From NCBI RefSeq assembly GCF_030160015.1, contig NZ_BSNN01000008.1:186001-250000 (forward strand): DNA of 64,000 nucleotides, written 5' to 3'. Made by a program: the position numbers and the translations under genes. Below the pieces are notes generated by a model that was not told the DNA's origin, ran no database searches, and saw only the letters and a list, made by a program, of their open reading frames with translations. Positions 17,215 to 26,430 of this stretch are shown piece after piece. The stretch is from Amylibacter marinus. Its GTDB lineage: Bacteria; Pseudomonadota; Alphaproteobacteria; Rhodobacterales; Rhodobacteraceae. The stretch's first letter is position 1, and every line of letters starts with the position of its first letter.

Positions 17215-18634
17215 CCGGGTTCTGCGGATGAGCCCAGTGGATGGCCCGTTTGCGCTGACCCATAACCAGAAGAACGCCAATCGGTTATATTGCCTGAATT
17301 CCACCGCAACAGAACAAGGATTGCAACAGGGTATGCCCTATGCCGATGCCCGCGCATTTTGTCCGGCCCTGCAAAGTCGTGTAGCAGAGCCCGCACTGGA
17401 TCAGCGGTTTTTGAAAATCTTACGCCGCTGGGCCACACGATATTGTCCCTGGGTAGGATTAGAGGGGCAAGACGGTCTGGTAATGGATATCACCGGCTCT
17501 GCGCATCTATTTGGTGGCGAGGGCAGGATGCTAATGGATATGCGCGCAAGCTTGATGCGTACGGGGCTGTCTGTCAAAATCGGATGCGCGGATACGCGCG
17601 GGGCGGCATGGGCCTTGGCGCACTATGGCGAAGGGGTTGCGGCGGTAGGTGACACCTTGGCTGCCATAAAATCCTTACCTGTGGCAGCATTGCGGATCGA
17701 GGATAAGATGTCGATCACATTACAGCGTTTGGGCTTGCGTCGCATTGGCGATTTGGCACATGCGGCGCGTGCGCCACTTACCCGTCGTTTTGGGCCTGCG
17801 CTTTTGTTACGGCTTGATCAGGCCTTGGGAACACAAGCGGAAGAAATTTCTCCTTATTGCGACCCTCCACATTATGCTGCACGTATTTCACTACCTGAAC
17901 CTATTGGTTTGGTGTCGGATGTGATGGCCGGAACCGAAAGGTTGCTTGCTCAGCTCTGTACAAAACTAAAAGCACAAGAGATGGGCGCGCGCAAACTATG
18001 CCTCAGCCTGTATAGGGTTGATCAGGATCATCAACAGGTTGAGCTACGCTTGGCACGCCCCCTGCGTGATCCACACCGTATTTTGCCTCTTTTCGAACGT
18101 GGTCTCAAAGAGATCGATGCGGGCTTTGGCATTGATCGACTCAGGCTAGAGGCAACGCAGATTGAATCCCTACAGGCACAACAAATCAGTCATGTGGCAG
18201 ATGGGCGAAAGGACAAGCTGGATGATTTAATCTCACGCCTTGGCACCCGAATTGGTCTTGATAATATTCGCCGCCTGCTGCCTGCGGATAGCCACATCCC
18301 AGAACACAGCTTTATCGTGGCCCCCGCCGCCTATTCAGACCCGGCCGGAAATTGGGTCAGTATGAAGCCACGCCCGATATGCTTGTTCCCACCCGAATTT
18401 ATTACAGCCAATGGGCCACGACCACCCAACCGATTTCGATGGCGGCGGATGCCTTTGACCACCGGCCGCGCAACCGGGCCTGAACGCATCACGCCGGAAT
18501 GGTGGCTAGAGAATGAAAATTGGCGGTCGGGTGTGCGCGATTATTGGTTTGTGGAAACCATGCAAGGGCCGCGACTTTGGTTATTTTATACGCCCCAGAA
18601 CCCAGGCTGGTATGTACAGGGGGAATTCGCATGA
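17156..18634 (+). CDS. imuB: ImuB, catalytically degenerate Y-family polymerase homolog
   Basis: A 492-residue Y-family-like protein. The N-terminal motif is SVWFPRLASDRVLR, where active Y-family polymerases have an acidic DxD metal site, so it lacks the catalytic residue typical of Pol IV; this is normal for ImuB. GLVMDITGSAHLFGGE, SVKIGCADTRGAAWALAHYG and the helix-hairpin-helix region LQRLGLRRIGDLAHAARAPL are family features. It acts as the adaptor linking DnaE2 to the sliding clamp. Start is either the ATG at 17156 or a GTG at 17147. Its stop overlaps the dnaE2 start (ATGA), so the cassette is one operon. Confidence 0.9.
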   Translation: MFDGTKRRVVSVWFPRLASDRVLRMSPVDGPFALTHNQKNANRLYCLNSTATEQGLQQGMPYADARAFCPALQSRVAEPALDQRFLKILRRWATRYCPWVGLEGQDGLVMDITGSAHLFGGEGRMLMDMRASLMRTGLSVKIGCADTRGAAWALAHYGEGVAAVGDTLAAIKSLPVAALRIEDKMSITLQRLGLRRIGDLAHAARAPLTRRFGPALLLRLDQALGTQAEEISPYCDPPHYAARISLPEPIGLVSDVMAGTERLLAQLCTKLKAQEMGARKLCLSLYRVDQDHQQVELRLARPLRDPHRILPLFERGLKEIDAGFGIDRLRLEATQIESLQAQQISHVADGRKDKLDDLISRLGTRIGLDNIRRLLPADSHIPEHSFIVAPAAYSDPAGNWVSMKPRPICLFPPEFITANGPRPPNRFRWRRMPLTTGRATGPERITPEWWLENENWRSGVRDYWFVETMQGPRLWLFYTPQNPGWYVQGEFA

Positions 18635-21600
18635 TTGAAAGAAATCATACACATCGCCCCATTGAGGTGTTCAATCGGAACGTGGTGGAAACTCGCACAC
18701 AAAACCAAGACTATGCCGAACTGTGCGTCACAACGAATTTCACGTTTCTAACTGGTGCATCCCATCCAGAAGAGCTGGTTCTGCGCGCTGCAGAGCTTGG
18801 TTTATCCGCCATTGCCATCACGGATCATAATTCATTAGCCGGAGTTGTACGCGCATGGAGCGCATTGAAGGAATTGAACCGTGAAACAGAGAAGGCATTG
18901 CAAGTGCGCTCTCACCATCAACAGGATTCATCCTCTCGACAACAGGTCGGGCACAATAGGCCCATTACAAAACCAGCAAAGATGACCCTACCAAAACTGA
19001 TTGTCGGATGCCGCCTTGTTCTGCAAGACAGCACTGTTAATTGGATCGCGCTACCGCAGAATCGTGCGGCCTATGAGCGTCTCAGCCGCCTACTGACCAA
19101 AGGTAAGCGGCGCGCAAAAAAGGGGCACTGCATTCTCTATACCAAAGACATTACCAAGGCTTGCAAAGGCATGATCCTCATCGCCCTACCCCAGGGGCGC
19201 CTAACCAAAGCGACTTCGGATATCCACACAATCGTTCAACAGTTTCCCAGTCACGTCTTCCTGGGGGCTGCTCCTCGTTATGACGGCAGCGATCAGGCCT
19301 ATCTGGCGGCTTGCGCCCAATTGGCCCAGCGAACATCTGCGCCATTGGTTGCTGTTGGGGATGCATTGATGCACCACGCCAAACGTCGGCAATTAGCCGA
19401 TCTGCTGACCTGTATGCGCGAACATATCACCATTGATAATATCGGCACCCGCGCCCTGCCCAACGCCGAAAGACGACTAAAGGCGGGGGCAGATATGGCA
19501 CGTCTTTTCCGCGATCACCCGGCAGCGCTGCGTCGCACCATAGAAATCGCAGACAGGTGTAGCTTTGATCTGGGTGAACTATCCTATGAATACCCGCATG
19601 AGGAAACAGAGGCCGAAACACCACAGGAACGTCTGGAACGATTGGCGAAGGAAGGATTGAAACGCCGCTATCCTGACGGCCCGCCGGATCGAGCGCTGGA
19701 GCTGATGCAAAAAGAGCTAACCGTGGTCAAAGAGTTGAAGTTTCCAGCCTATTTCTTGACCGTGCATGACATTGTGCAATTTGCCAAGTCACAGGGCATT
19801 TTATGCCAGGGCCGCGGGTCTGCGGCCAATTCCATCCTGTGCTACCTTTTGGGGATCACCGATGTCAGCCCAGATATGATTGCCATGGTGTTTGAGCGTT
19901 TTGTGTCAAAATACCGTGGCGAGCCACCGGATATTGACGTAGATTTTGAACACGAACGCCGCGAAGAGGTGATCCAGTGGATTTATAAAAAATATGGGCG
20001 CCACCGTGCCGGGCTATGTGCAACGGTGATCCACTTTCGTACCCGTGCAGCCATCCGAGAGGTTGGGAAGGTCATGGGGCTTAGCCAAGATGTAACCGCA
20101 GGGCTGTCTAGCCAAATCTGGGGTATGAGCAACGGCGGTATCGACCTTGATCGCATGCGCGAACTTGGCCTTAACCCAGACAATCGCCGCCTGATGCAAA
20201 CCATCCGATTAATCGGCGAAATTATCGGTTTTCCCCGACATCTGTCTCAACATGTGGGGGGATTTGTCATCACCCGCGGGCGATTGGATGAATTGGCCCC
20301 GATTGAAAATGCCGCCATGGAAGATCGCACCGTCATTTGCTGGGACAAGGATGACATCGATGCCTTGGGCATTCTTAAAGTAGATGTGCTGGGTCTGGGC
20401 ATGCTGACGTGCATTCGAAAAGCCTTTGCCTTGATGGAACATCACGACGGGCAAAGCCTAAACATTGCAACCGTCCCCCAAGAGGATAAACCCACATATG
20501 ACATGCTGTGCCAAGCTGATGCGGTAGGCGTTTTTCAGGTAGAAAGCCGTGCGCAGATGAATTTTCTGCCCCGAATGCGACCCCGAACCTTTTATGACCT
20601 GGTGATCGAGGTCGCCATCGTGCGCCCCGGCCCTATTCAGGGGGATATGGTTCAGCCCTATATCCGTCGCCGCAATAATCAGGAAAGATCTGAACCCTTT
20701 GGCCCTGCATTAGAGAAGGTCACGAAACGCACATTGGGCGTGCCCTTATTTCAAGAACAGGCGATGCAAATCGCGGTTGTGGGGGCTGGATTTTCTGCGG
20801 AAGAGGCGGATCATCTGCGCCGTTCATTGGCTTCGTTCCGGCGCATGGGAACCATCGGCACATATCGGGACAAGTTCATCAATGGTATGTTGAAAAACGG
20901 CTATAGCCCAGAAATCGCCGAGCGCTGTTTTGGGCAAATCGAAGGGTTTGCTGACTATGGATTTCCGGAAAGCCATGCCGCCGCTTTTGCCATGCTGGCC
21001 TATGTCTCGGCTTGGATCAAATGTCATCATCCAGCCGTTTTTGCCTGTGCCTTGTTGAATTCCCAGCCGATGGGTTTTTATGCCCCTGCACAAATTGTGC
21101 GTGATGTCCGTGAACATGGGGTAGAAACGCGCCCCATATGCATAAATCATTCGGATTGGAATAACACGCTAGAGCGCCGCCCCGACGGTGCTTTGGCGTT
21201 ACGGCTGGGGTTTCGCCAAATCAAAGGGTTCAAGGAAGAAGATGCCAAATGGATTATCGCAGCGAGGGGTAATGGCTATCCAGACCCAGAGGCATTATGG
21301 CTACGCGCAGGGTTACACCCGAATGCATTGACGCGACTGGCCGAGGCCGATGCTTTCACCGATGCTGGGTTAACGCGCCGCGCCGCACTATGGCAGGTCA
21401 AGGCGATTCAAAGCCCCAAACCCCTACCGCTTTTCAATGACCCGATTGATGGAGAGATCGTGCGTGAGCCCACTGTTCACCTGCCGAACATGCAACTGGG
21501 CGAAGAGGTCGTCGACGATTACGTCTCAATCCGGCTAAGCCTGCGTGCCCATCCCATGGAGCTGTTGCGCCCGGCACTTCCAGGGCTTGTGACGCATGCT

Positions 21601-22014
21601 TCTTTACAAGACATCGCTTTGGGTCATTATAGCGTCTGCGGCCTGGTTATCACTCGGCAACGCCCAGGCACGGCATCGGGTGTGATTTTTCTAACGCTTG
21701 AAGACGAAACAGGGGTCAGCAATATCGTTGTCTGGCCGAAGGTTTACGAACAGTTTCGCCAGATTGTGATGGGCGGGCGGCTACTGCGCGTAACGGGTTA
21801 TCTACAGCGCGAAGGCATCGTTGTGCATTTAATTGCTCAAAAAATTCAAGACATGTCACATAAATTATCGGAACTGGGGCACCCACAAACCGAAGCGCTG
21901 ACCACCGAAGGTTCTCGCACCGACGACACCCCCAAAACCGCGCGTTACCCCACCAGTGCTATGCACCCTCGTGATCAGGCAAAACGGCTATTCCCAAGTC
22001 GAGATTTTCACTGA
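18631..22014 (+). CDS. dnaE2: Error-prone DNA polymerase III alpha subunit DnaE2
   Basis: The 1127-residue polymerase has the N-terminal PHP domain (CVTTNFTFLTGASHPEELVL and AIAITDHNSLAGVVRAW), the C-family catalytic core with GRGSAANS, PDIDVDFEHERREEV and the AVGVFQVESRAQM fingers region, and the C-terminal OB-fold (GVIFLTLEDETGVSNIVVW). Length and the downstream position after imuB identify DnaE2 rather than the replicative DnaE1. It performs error-prone bypass of lesions. Between residues about 85 and 125 there is a low-similarity insert rich in Gln and Ser. The ATG at 18631 overlaps the imuB stop. Confidence 0.95.
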   Translation: MIERNHTHRPIEVFNRNVVETRTQNQDYAELCVTTNFTFLTGASHPEELVLRAAELGLSAIAITDHNSLAGVVRAWSALKELNRETEKALQVRSHHQQDSSSRQQVGHNRPITKPAKMTLPKLIVGCRLVLQDSTVNWIALPQNRAAYERLSRLLTKGKRRAKKGHCILYTKDITKACKGMILIALPQGRLTKATSDIHTIVQQFPSHVFLGAAPRYDGSDQAYLAACAQLAQRTSAPLVAVGDALMHHAKRRQLADLLTCMREHITIDNIGTRALPNAERRLKAGADMARLFRDHPAALRRTIEIADRCSFDLGELSYEYPHEETEAETPQERLERLAKEGLKRRYPDGPPDRALELMQKELTVVKELKFPAYFLTVHDIVQFAKSQGILCQGRGSAANSILCYLLGITDVSPDMIAMVFERFVSKYRGEPPDIDVDFEHERREEVIQWIYKKYGRHRAGLCATVIHFRTRAAIREVGKVMGLSQDVTAGLSSQIWGMSNGGIDLDRMRELGLNPDNRRLMQTIRLIGEIIGFPRHLSQHVGGFVITRGRLDELAPIENAAMEDRTVICWDKDDIDALGILKVDVLGLGMLTCIRKAFALMEHHDGQSLNIATVPQEDKPTYDMLCQADAVGVFQVESRAQMNFLPRMRPRTFYDLVIEVAIVRPGPIQGDMVQPYIRRRNNQERSEPFGPALEKVTKRTLGVPLFQEQAMQIAVVGAGFSAEEADHLRRSLASFRRMGTIGTYRDKFINGMLKNGYSPEIAERCFGQIEGFADYGFPESHAAAFAMLAYVSAWIKCHHPAVFACALLNSQPMGFYAPAQIVRDVREHGVETRPICINHSDWNNTLERRPDGALALRLGFRQIKGFKEEDAKWIIAARGNGYPDPEALWLRAGLHPNALTRLAEADAFTDAGLTRRAALWQVKAIQSPKPLPLFNDPIDGEIVREPTVHLPNMQLGEEVVDDYVSIRLSLRAHPMELLRPALPGLVTHASLQDIALGHYSVCGLVITRQRPGTASGVIFLTLEDETGVSNIVVWPKVYEQFRQIVMGGRLLRVTGYLQREGIVVHLIAQKIQDMSHKLSELGHPQTEALTTEGSRTDDTPKTARYPTSAMHPRDQAKRLFPSRDFH

Positions 22015-22230
22015 GCAAAACATGCGCGTAATTTTCGGCATCGCTGCGATTATACGCAGGATAAGAAATATGCCCTGAGCCTCAGCGCAATATTTTTTCC
22101 AAAGCAGGCACTCGAAGGGGCAATCTAGCTTCACCGTAGATTTTCAACGATGGCCACAGGTTACCATTCCCCGCGTGGACAACGCGAGAAATTTAGGTGC
22201 TCAAAAAAAACTTCTGGACTCAATTTCATT

Positions 22231-22251
22231 TTGTCGACACAGTGTCGACAA
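22231..22251. promoter_or_regulatory. 21-bp perfect palindrome, candidate GntR-C operator
   Basis: The arms TTGTCGACAC and GTGTCGACAA are exact reverse complements around one central A. It lies 33 bp before the GTG start proposed for GntR-C at 22284. FadR/VanR-group GntR proteins often bind such palindromes in their own promoters, so autoregulation and control of the downstream operon are likely. Confidence 0.65.
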
Positions 22252-22283
22252 TAATAACTTCAACTGCAAGGCTTAGTCCCATC

Positions 22284-23009
22284 GTGGCGAAACAAGAAAC
22301 ATCTTCGACTTTTCAGCGTGGCGCGGCGTCGGGTGAAATTTATCGCGTTCTACGCGATGAAATCCTGACACTTCAGCTTGAGCCCGGGAAATCACTAGAC
22401 GAGACAAGCCTTTCAAAGCGATTTTCTGTTTCCCGATCTCCTATCCGCGAGGCGCTCAATCGCTTGTTGGCTGAACGATTGGTAGAAACCCTTCCAAACA
22501 GATCAACCATTGTCGCACAGGTTGAACTGCGCAATTTTCCAGCACTTATTCAGGCACTGGATATCCAGCAACGTCTTGCCACACGTCTCGCCGCGCAAAA
22601 TAGGCTAGAAACAGATTTACCTCGACTAAGAGAGTTGGCTGATGTGTTTAACGACAGTGTCGGCCAAGCCTCACCTCTGACAATTTTGCAAGCGAATTTT
22701 GCATTTCACATTGCCGTCGCAGAGGCGGGGCGCAACCCCTATGTCACACGGCAGTATCGCGAGTTGCTATCTGAGACGCGGCGTCTTTTGCATATCCATG
22801 TCCAGTTTCTCGACAACGCCGATCGCGTAGAGGTGATGCGTGATCAGCATCATGATTTTGTCGATGTCATTGAAGCACAAGATATCGCAGCAGCTGATGC
22901 CATTGCCCATGCGCACACAATGCAGTTCCATGACCGGTTTCTCAAGGCGCTGCGATATGCGCCGGAGGCTAATTTTGATTTGGGTCTCACAATCCCAGAG
23001 GGCCTTTAG
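22284..23009 (+). CDS. GntR-family regulator (GntR-C) of the amino-acid cluster
   Basis: A 241-residue regulator with a winged helix (EIYRVLRDEILTLQLEPGK, then LSKRFSVSRSPIREALNRL) and an FCD domain (about 90-230) with the NFAFHIAVAEAGRNPY and DQHHDFVDVIEAQD metal-site segments. A longer frame from a GTG at 22197 would put a 21-bp palindrome inside the coding part; the GTG at 22284, just before the conserved region, is preferred, although its ribosome site is weak. Its stop codon abuts the ATG of the next gene. It probably controls the eight-gene operon 22.3-30.1 kb in response to an amino-acid-like effector. Confidence 0.85.
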   Translation: MAKQETSSTFQRGAASGEIYRVLRDEILTLQLEPGKSLDETSLSKRFSVSRSPIREALNRLLAERLVETLPNRSTIVAQVELRNFPALIQALDIQQRLATRLAAQNRLETDLPRLRELADVFNDSVGQASPLTILQANFAFHIAVAEAGRNPYVTRQYRELLSETRRLLHIHVQFLDNADRVEVMRDQHHDFVDVIEAQDIAAADAIAHAHTMQFHDRFLKALRYAPEANFDLGLTIPEGL

Positions 23010-24149
23010 ATGAGTTCGAAAATCAAGAAAATCAAAGTTCACACACATTGTAATGATCTGGGTGGTAAGATCTGGAACCCATCAATCCGCTGGACAAACA
23101 AATATGCAGTTTTTGTCACACTTAACGACAGTGCAGGCAACGTCGGTATTGGTGAGTGCTGGTGCTTTGATACCGCACCAGATGCATTGGTTGCGTACTT
23201 ACGCACAGAGGTCGCCCCACATTTCCTTGATCAAGCACTAGCGGATGTACCCGTTATTGCACGTGGCCTATTCGAAAAAGCAACACTCACCGCGCGCCAT
23301 GGGATGCTTGCTTCTGCGTTGGCCGGGATCGATATCGCAATGTGGGATCTTACAGCAGGGCACGAGAACACCCCCCTATGGCGCTCACTGAATAAGCAGG
23401 GTTCTGGAGCCGCTCATCTTTATGCCAGCGGTGGATTGTACGGCGAGGGGAAATCTGTCGATGACCTCTGCAAGGAAATGTCCTCTCAGACGGCGCGCGG
23501 GTTTGCACTGACGAAAATGAAAATAGGCGCTCTATCGTTGCAGGAAGATACGGCGCGGGTCAAAGCCGTCCTTGCAGCTATTCCAAAGAGCACAAAACTC
23601 ATTATCGACGGCGTTTATAGTTATTCCTACGAAGACGCACTGCGCCTATTTGAGGCGCTCCCGGCAGAAAGGATCGAGGCGTTTCAGTCCCCCACCAAGG
23701 CATGGGATTACAAGGGGATGGCGCATCTGACGAAGGCAGGCGTGCCCGTTATGGCAACGGAGGCTGAATATCGGCCCGAAATACATGACCGGCTTATAGA
23801 AGACGTTGGCGTAGCGTTTTTACAGACAGCACCCGTTGCCGTCGGGGGACTGACCCAAGTTGCAACACTTGCAAGCAAGGTGAACGGCACCCAAACGCGC
23901 CTATCGCTTGAGGTTTCCTCAACCGCCATTGCCTTGATGGCGGCCATACACGCAGCAGCAGCCTACGTCGAAGTTGCCCATGTGGAATACCATACGGTTC
24001 ATACAGTTTTTTTCGACTCGCTAGCATTGGAACGCCGCAAGGAAGAACCGTTCCGAATGGCCCCGCCCAACAAGCCAGGCCTTGGTATTTCGTTACCAGA
24101 GCACAAAGTTCTGATGGCATTCGAGGAGACGAGCAACACCTCACCATAA
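23010..24149 (+). CDS. Atypical enolase-superfamily protein (MR-C)
   Basis: The 379-residue protein has the enolase-superfamily layout: capping domain, then barrel with K169-x-K171 (LTKMKIG) and D200 (LIIDGVYSY). Departures are clear. The second metal ligand, normally Glu in a W-x-E-x-P motif, is Q226 (AFQSPT), and the barrel position that carries His in mandelate-racemase-type enzymes reads E301 (LSLEVSS). The third ligand E251 (MATEAE) remains. It may use altered chemistry or be non-catalytic. It lies in an amino-acid import and transamination operon, so an amino-acid racemase, epimerase or dehydratase role is possible; I cannot name one. It is distant from dehydratases A and B. Confidence 0.8.
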   Translation: MSSKIKKIKVHTHCNDLGGKIWNPSIRWTNKYAVFVTLNDSAGNVGIGECWCFDTAPDALVAYLRTEVAPHFLDQALADVPVIARGLFEKATLTARHGMLASALAGIDIAMWDLTAGHENTPLWRSLNKQGSGAAHLYASGGLYGEGKSVDDLCKEMSSQTARGFALTKMKIGALSLQEDTARVKAVLAAIPKSTKLIIDGVYSYSYEDALRLFEALPAERIEAFQSPTKAWDYKGMAHLTKAGVPVMATEAEYRPEIHDRLIEDVGVAFLQTAPVAVGGLTQVATLASKVNGTQTRLSLEVSSTAIALMAAIHAAAAYVEVAHVEYHTVHTVFFDSLALERRKEEPFRMAPPNKPGLGISLPEHKVLMAFEETSNTSP

Positions 24150-24197
24150 GATGCCGCATGAAACGGCACGCAACCAATCACAACACTGGAGACAAAG

Positions 24198-25232
24198 ATG
24201 AAAACCAAACTTACAAATCTTCTGACGGCAGGTGCAATCGCATTTGGATCAGCGACGGCCGTTCACGCCCAAGATCAAGGGCTTCTTGACACGATCATCG
24301 AACGCGACAGCCTATTGTGTACCGGCCACAATGGCAGCTATCTCGGCTTTGCAGAGGTAGATGGCGCAGGCGAATGGCAAGGATTCGACATCGAATTTTG
24401 CAAGGCCCTCGCTACCGCCATTCTGGGCAGCCCTGACAAACTTCAGATCATTCCCCTCAGCTGGGCACAGCGATTTCCTGCCATCCAATCCGGCGACATC
24501 GATGTGATTATTAAAGTCACGGGCTGGACTATGACGCGCGACACCGAATTGGGTCTCCAATATTCGCGACCCTATTTTATTGGCCCATTCTATGTCATGT
24601 CCAAGACCGAGCTTGGCGCAACGGGCATTGCGGATCTTGAAGGAGGCGTATTCTGCGTAAACGCAGGAACTACGGTTGAACGTGTTCTGACAGATTACAT
24701 GGAAACGAATGGAATCGATTATGAGCCACTTGCGTTTGAAAAGGGCGAAGAGCTGCGCGCCGCTTTCTACGCCGGCCGTTGCGATGCGATTGCTGGTTTT
24801 GGGCCGTTCCTATCTGCCACCCGTGTAAATGCCGATAATCCTGATGATTTTGAAATCCTTGGGGATGTGTTGGCACTTGAACCAGAAGGCATTGTCGTAA
24901 AGCAAGGCGAAGATGACCTATTGGACGTGGTCAACTGGATGGTCAGCGCTTTGTTGATGGCCGAAGAGAATGGCGTCACACAAGCAAACGTGGATGAGAT
25001 GAAGGCCAATCCACCTACCGCATCAGTTGGGCGCCTGCTTGGCTCAACCCCGGGGGTTGGTACACGTCTGGGGCTCAGCGATGATTGGGCCTACAATGTA
25101 ATCAAGACCGTTGGTAACTACGGCGAGATCTATGAACGAACAGTAGGCGAAGGATCACGCTACAAGCTACCACGTGGGTTGAACAACCTATGGAGCAACG
25201 GCGGTCTACTTTACCCGCTTGTTCTTGACTAA
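24198..25232 (+). CDS. aapJ: Polar amino-acid ABC binding protein (AapJ-like)
   Basis: A 344-residue periplasmic binding protein with a Sec signal (MKTKLTNLLTAGAIAFGSAT, cleavage after VHA). The text LLCTGHNGSYLGFAEVDG, GEWQGFDIEFCKALATAILG and SVGRLLGSTPGVGTRLGLSD is typical of AapJ/BztA, the receptors for broad-range polar L-amino-acid importers of alphaproteobacteria. The cysteine pair typical of the family (C in LLCTG and in GRCDAI) is present. It precedes aapQMP in the same operon, separated by a strong stem-loop. The ligand may be narrower than for AapJ given the catabolic genes that follow. Confidence 0.92.
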   Translation: MKTKLTNLLTAGAIAFGSATAVHAQDQGLLDTIIERDSLLCTGHNGSYLGFAEVDGAGEWQGFDIEFCKALATAILGSPDKLQIIPLSWAQRFPAIQSGDIDVIIKVTGWTMTRDTELGLQYSRPYFIGPFYVMSKTELGATGIADLEGGVFCVNAGTTVERVLTDYMETNGIDYEPLAFEKGEELRAAFYAGRCDAIAGFGPFLSATRVNADNPDDFEILGDVLALEPEGIVVKQGEDDLLDVVNWMVSALLMAEENGVTQANVDEMKANPPTASVGRLLGSTPGVGTRLGLSDDWAYNVIKTVGNYGEIYERTVGEGSRYKLPRGLNNLWSNGGLLYPLVLD

Positions 25233-25240
25233 ACGATTTG

Positions 25241-25266
25241 GCCCGGGCGATAGAAATTGCCCGGGC
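25241..25266 (+). terminator. Stem-loop between aapJ and aapQ
   Basis: GCCCGGGC and GCCCGGGC (self-complementary arms) pair around a 10-nt loop, followed by TATTTTAT. It is terminator-like, 8 bp after the aapJ stop and 24 bp before the aapQ start, so it should favour the binding protein over the permease. Confidence 0.65.
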
Positions 25267-25290
25267 TATTTTATATGGATAGGGGGCGCT

Positions 25291-26427
25291 ATGTCACAGC
25301 TATTTTCATCTCAAAAATTCCGCAGAACCGCACTTCAGGGTGGTTTCATTCTGGGCGTCGTTGCACTGATTGTATCTACAGTCTTGGTTGGCAAGAGCAA
25401 CATTGCGGATCAAGGTATGGCAACCGGATTTGGCTTTCTTGAACAGACCACCGGCTGGCCCGTTAACTTCTCTATTATAGAGGTCACAGGCAGATCGACA
25501 TATGCCCTTGTTCTATGGGCAGGCTTGCTCAACACCATGCTCGTTGGGTTTCTGACCCTCATTTTCGCCACTATACTTGGGCTCGTGCTGGCATTGATGC
25601 GGGTGTCGTCCAACACATTGATAAAACTGGTCGGCGCAAGCTACGTTGAGGTGTTCCGCAATGTCCCTGTGATCCTTCAAGTTTTCTTTTGGTATGCGAT
25701 CCTAACGCATCTACCGAGCCCAAAGCAGGCCTATTCACTTGGCGAGTCCTTCTATCTGTCCAACCGCGGCATTATGATGCCTGCGCCCGCCTTATCAGGG
25801 GGGGATGTATTGTGGCTCACAGCTTCGGTCATTCTGGCCGTCATATTTCTGCTCCTAACCCGCAAACACCTGCAAAGTGGCCCAAGGTGGGCAATAGCCG
25901 CCGGTGCCATCTTCATCGTGTTCTGTATTTTACTTCTGACCGGCCGGGAACCAGATAGCGCCCTGATCTCTGTACCACAGCTGAAGGGCCTGCGCTTTGT
26001 AGGCGGTATAACACTCAAGCCCGAATTCACCGCTCTTCTCGTCGGCCTGACGCTTTTTGGGGCCTCCTATATCGGTGAAATCATCCGTGGCGGTCTCCTG
26101 TCGGTCGATCGTGGCAAATTGGAAGCTGGCCGCGCTTTGGGCTTCTCAACGCTCCAAATCAATCGCCTGATCCGCATCCCGTTGGCCTTTCGTGCCATGC
26201 TTCCCTCCCTTACAAACCAGTACATCTGGCTGATGAAGGGCACAACTGTTGGCATCGCAGTGGGCTATCCAGATTACTTTGCCATTGTGTCGACCTCGAT
26301 CAACCAGAGCGGCCAAACGATGGAACTTTTGGCATTGTTGATGGGGGGGTTCATTCTGATCAACTATTCTATCGGCTTCCTCATGAATTTACTGAACGAA
26401 CGCATCAAGCTGAAAGGGAGGAATTAA
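25291..26427 (+). CDS. aapQ: Polar amino-acid ABC permease 1 (AapQ-like)
   Basis: The 378-residue inner-membrane permease has the conserved His/Glu/Gln/Arg/opine permease pattern: NTMLVGFLTLIFATILGLVL, YVEVFRNVPVILQVFFWYA, and the EAA loop GKLEAGRALGFSTLQINRLI facing the ATPase. The long insertion between the first and second halves is typical of AapQ. Start at 25291 follows AGGGGG; an upstream frame to 25219 overlaps aapJ and the hairpin. It pairs with AapM, 3 bp downstream. Confidence 0.93.
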   Translation: MSQLFSSQKFRRTALQGGFILGVVALIVSTVLVGKSNIADQGMATGFGFLEQTTGWPVNFSIIEVTGRSTYALVLWAGLLNTMLVGFLTLIFATILGLVLALMRVSSNTLIKLVGASYVEVFRNVPVILQVFFWYAILTHLPSPKQAYSLGESFYLSNRGIMMPAPALSGGDVLWLTASVILAVIFLLLTRKHLQSGPRWAIAAGAIFIVFCILLLTGREPDSALISVPQLKGLRFVGGITLKPEFTALLVGLTLFGASYIGEIIRGGLLSVDRGKLEAGRALGFSTLQINRLIRIPLAFRAMLPSLTNQYIWLMKGTTVGIAVGYPDYFAIVSTSINQSGQTMELLALLMGGFILINYSIGFLMNLLNERIKLKGRN

Positions 26428-26430
26428 ACT

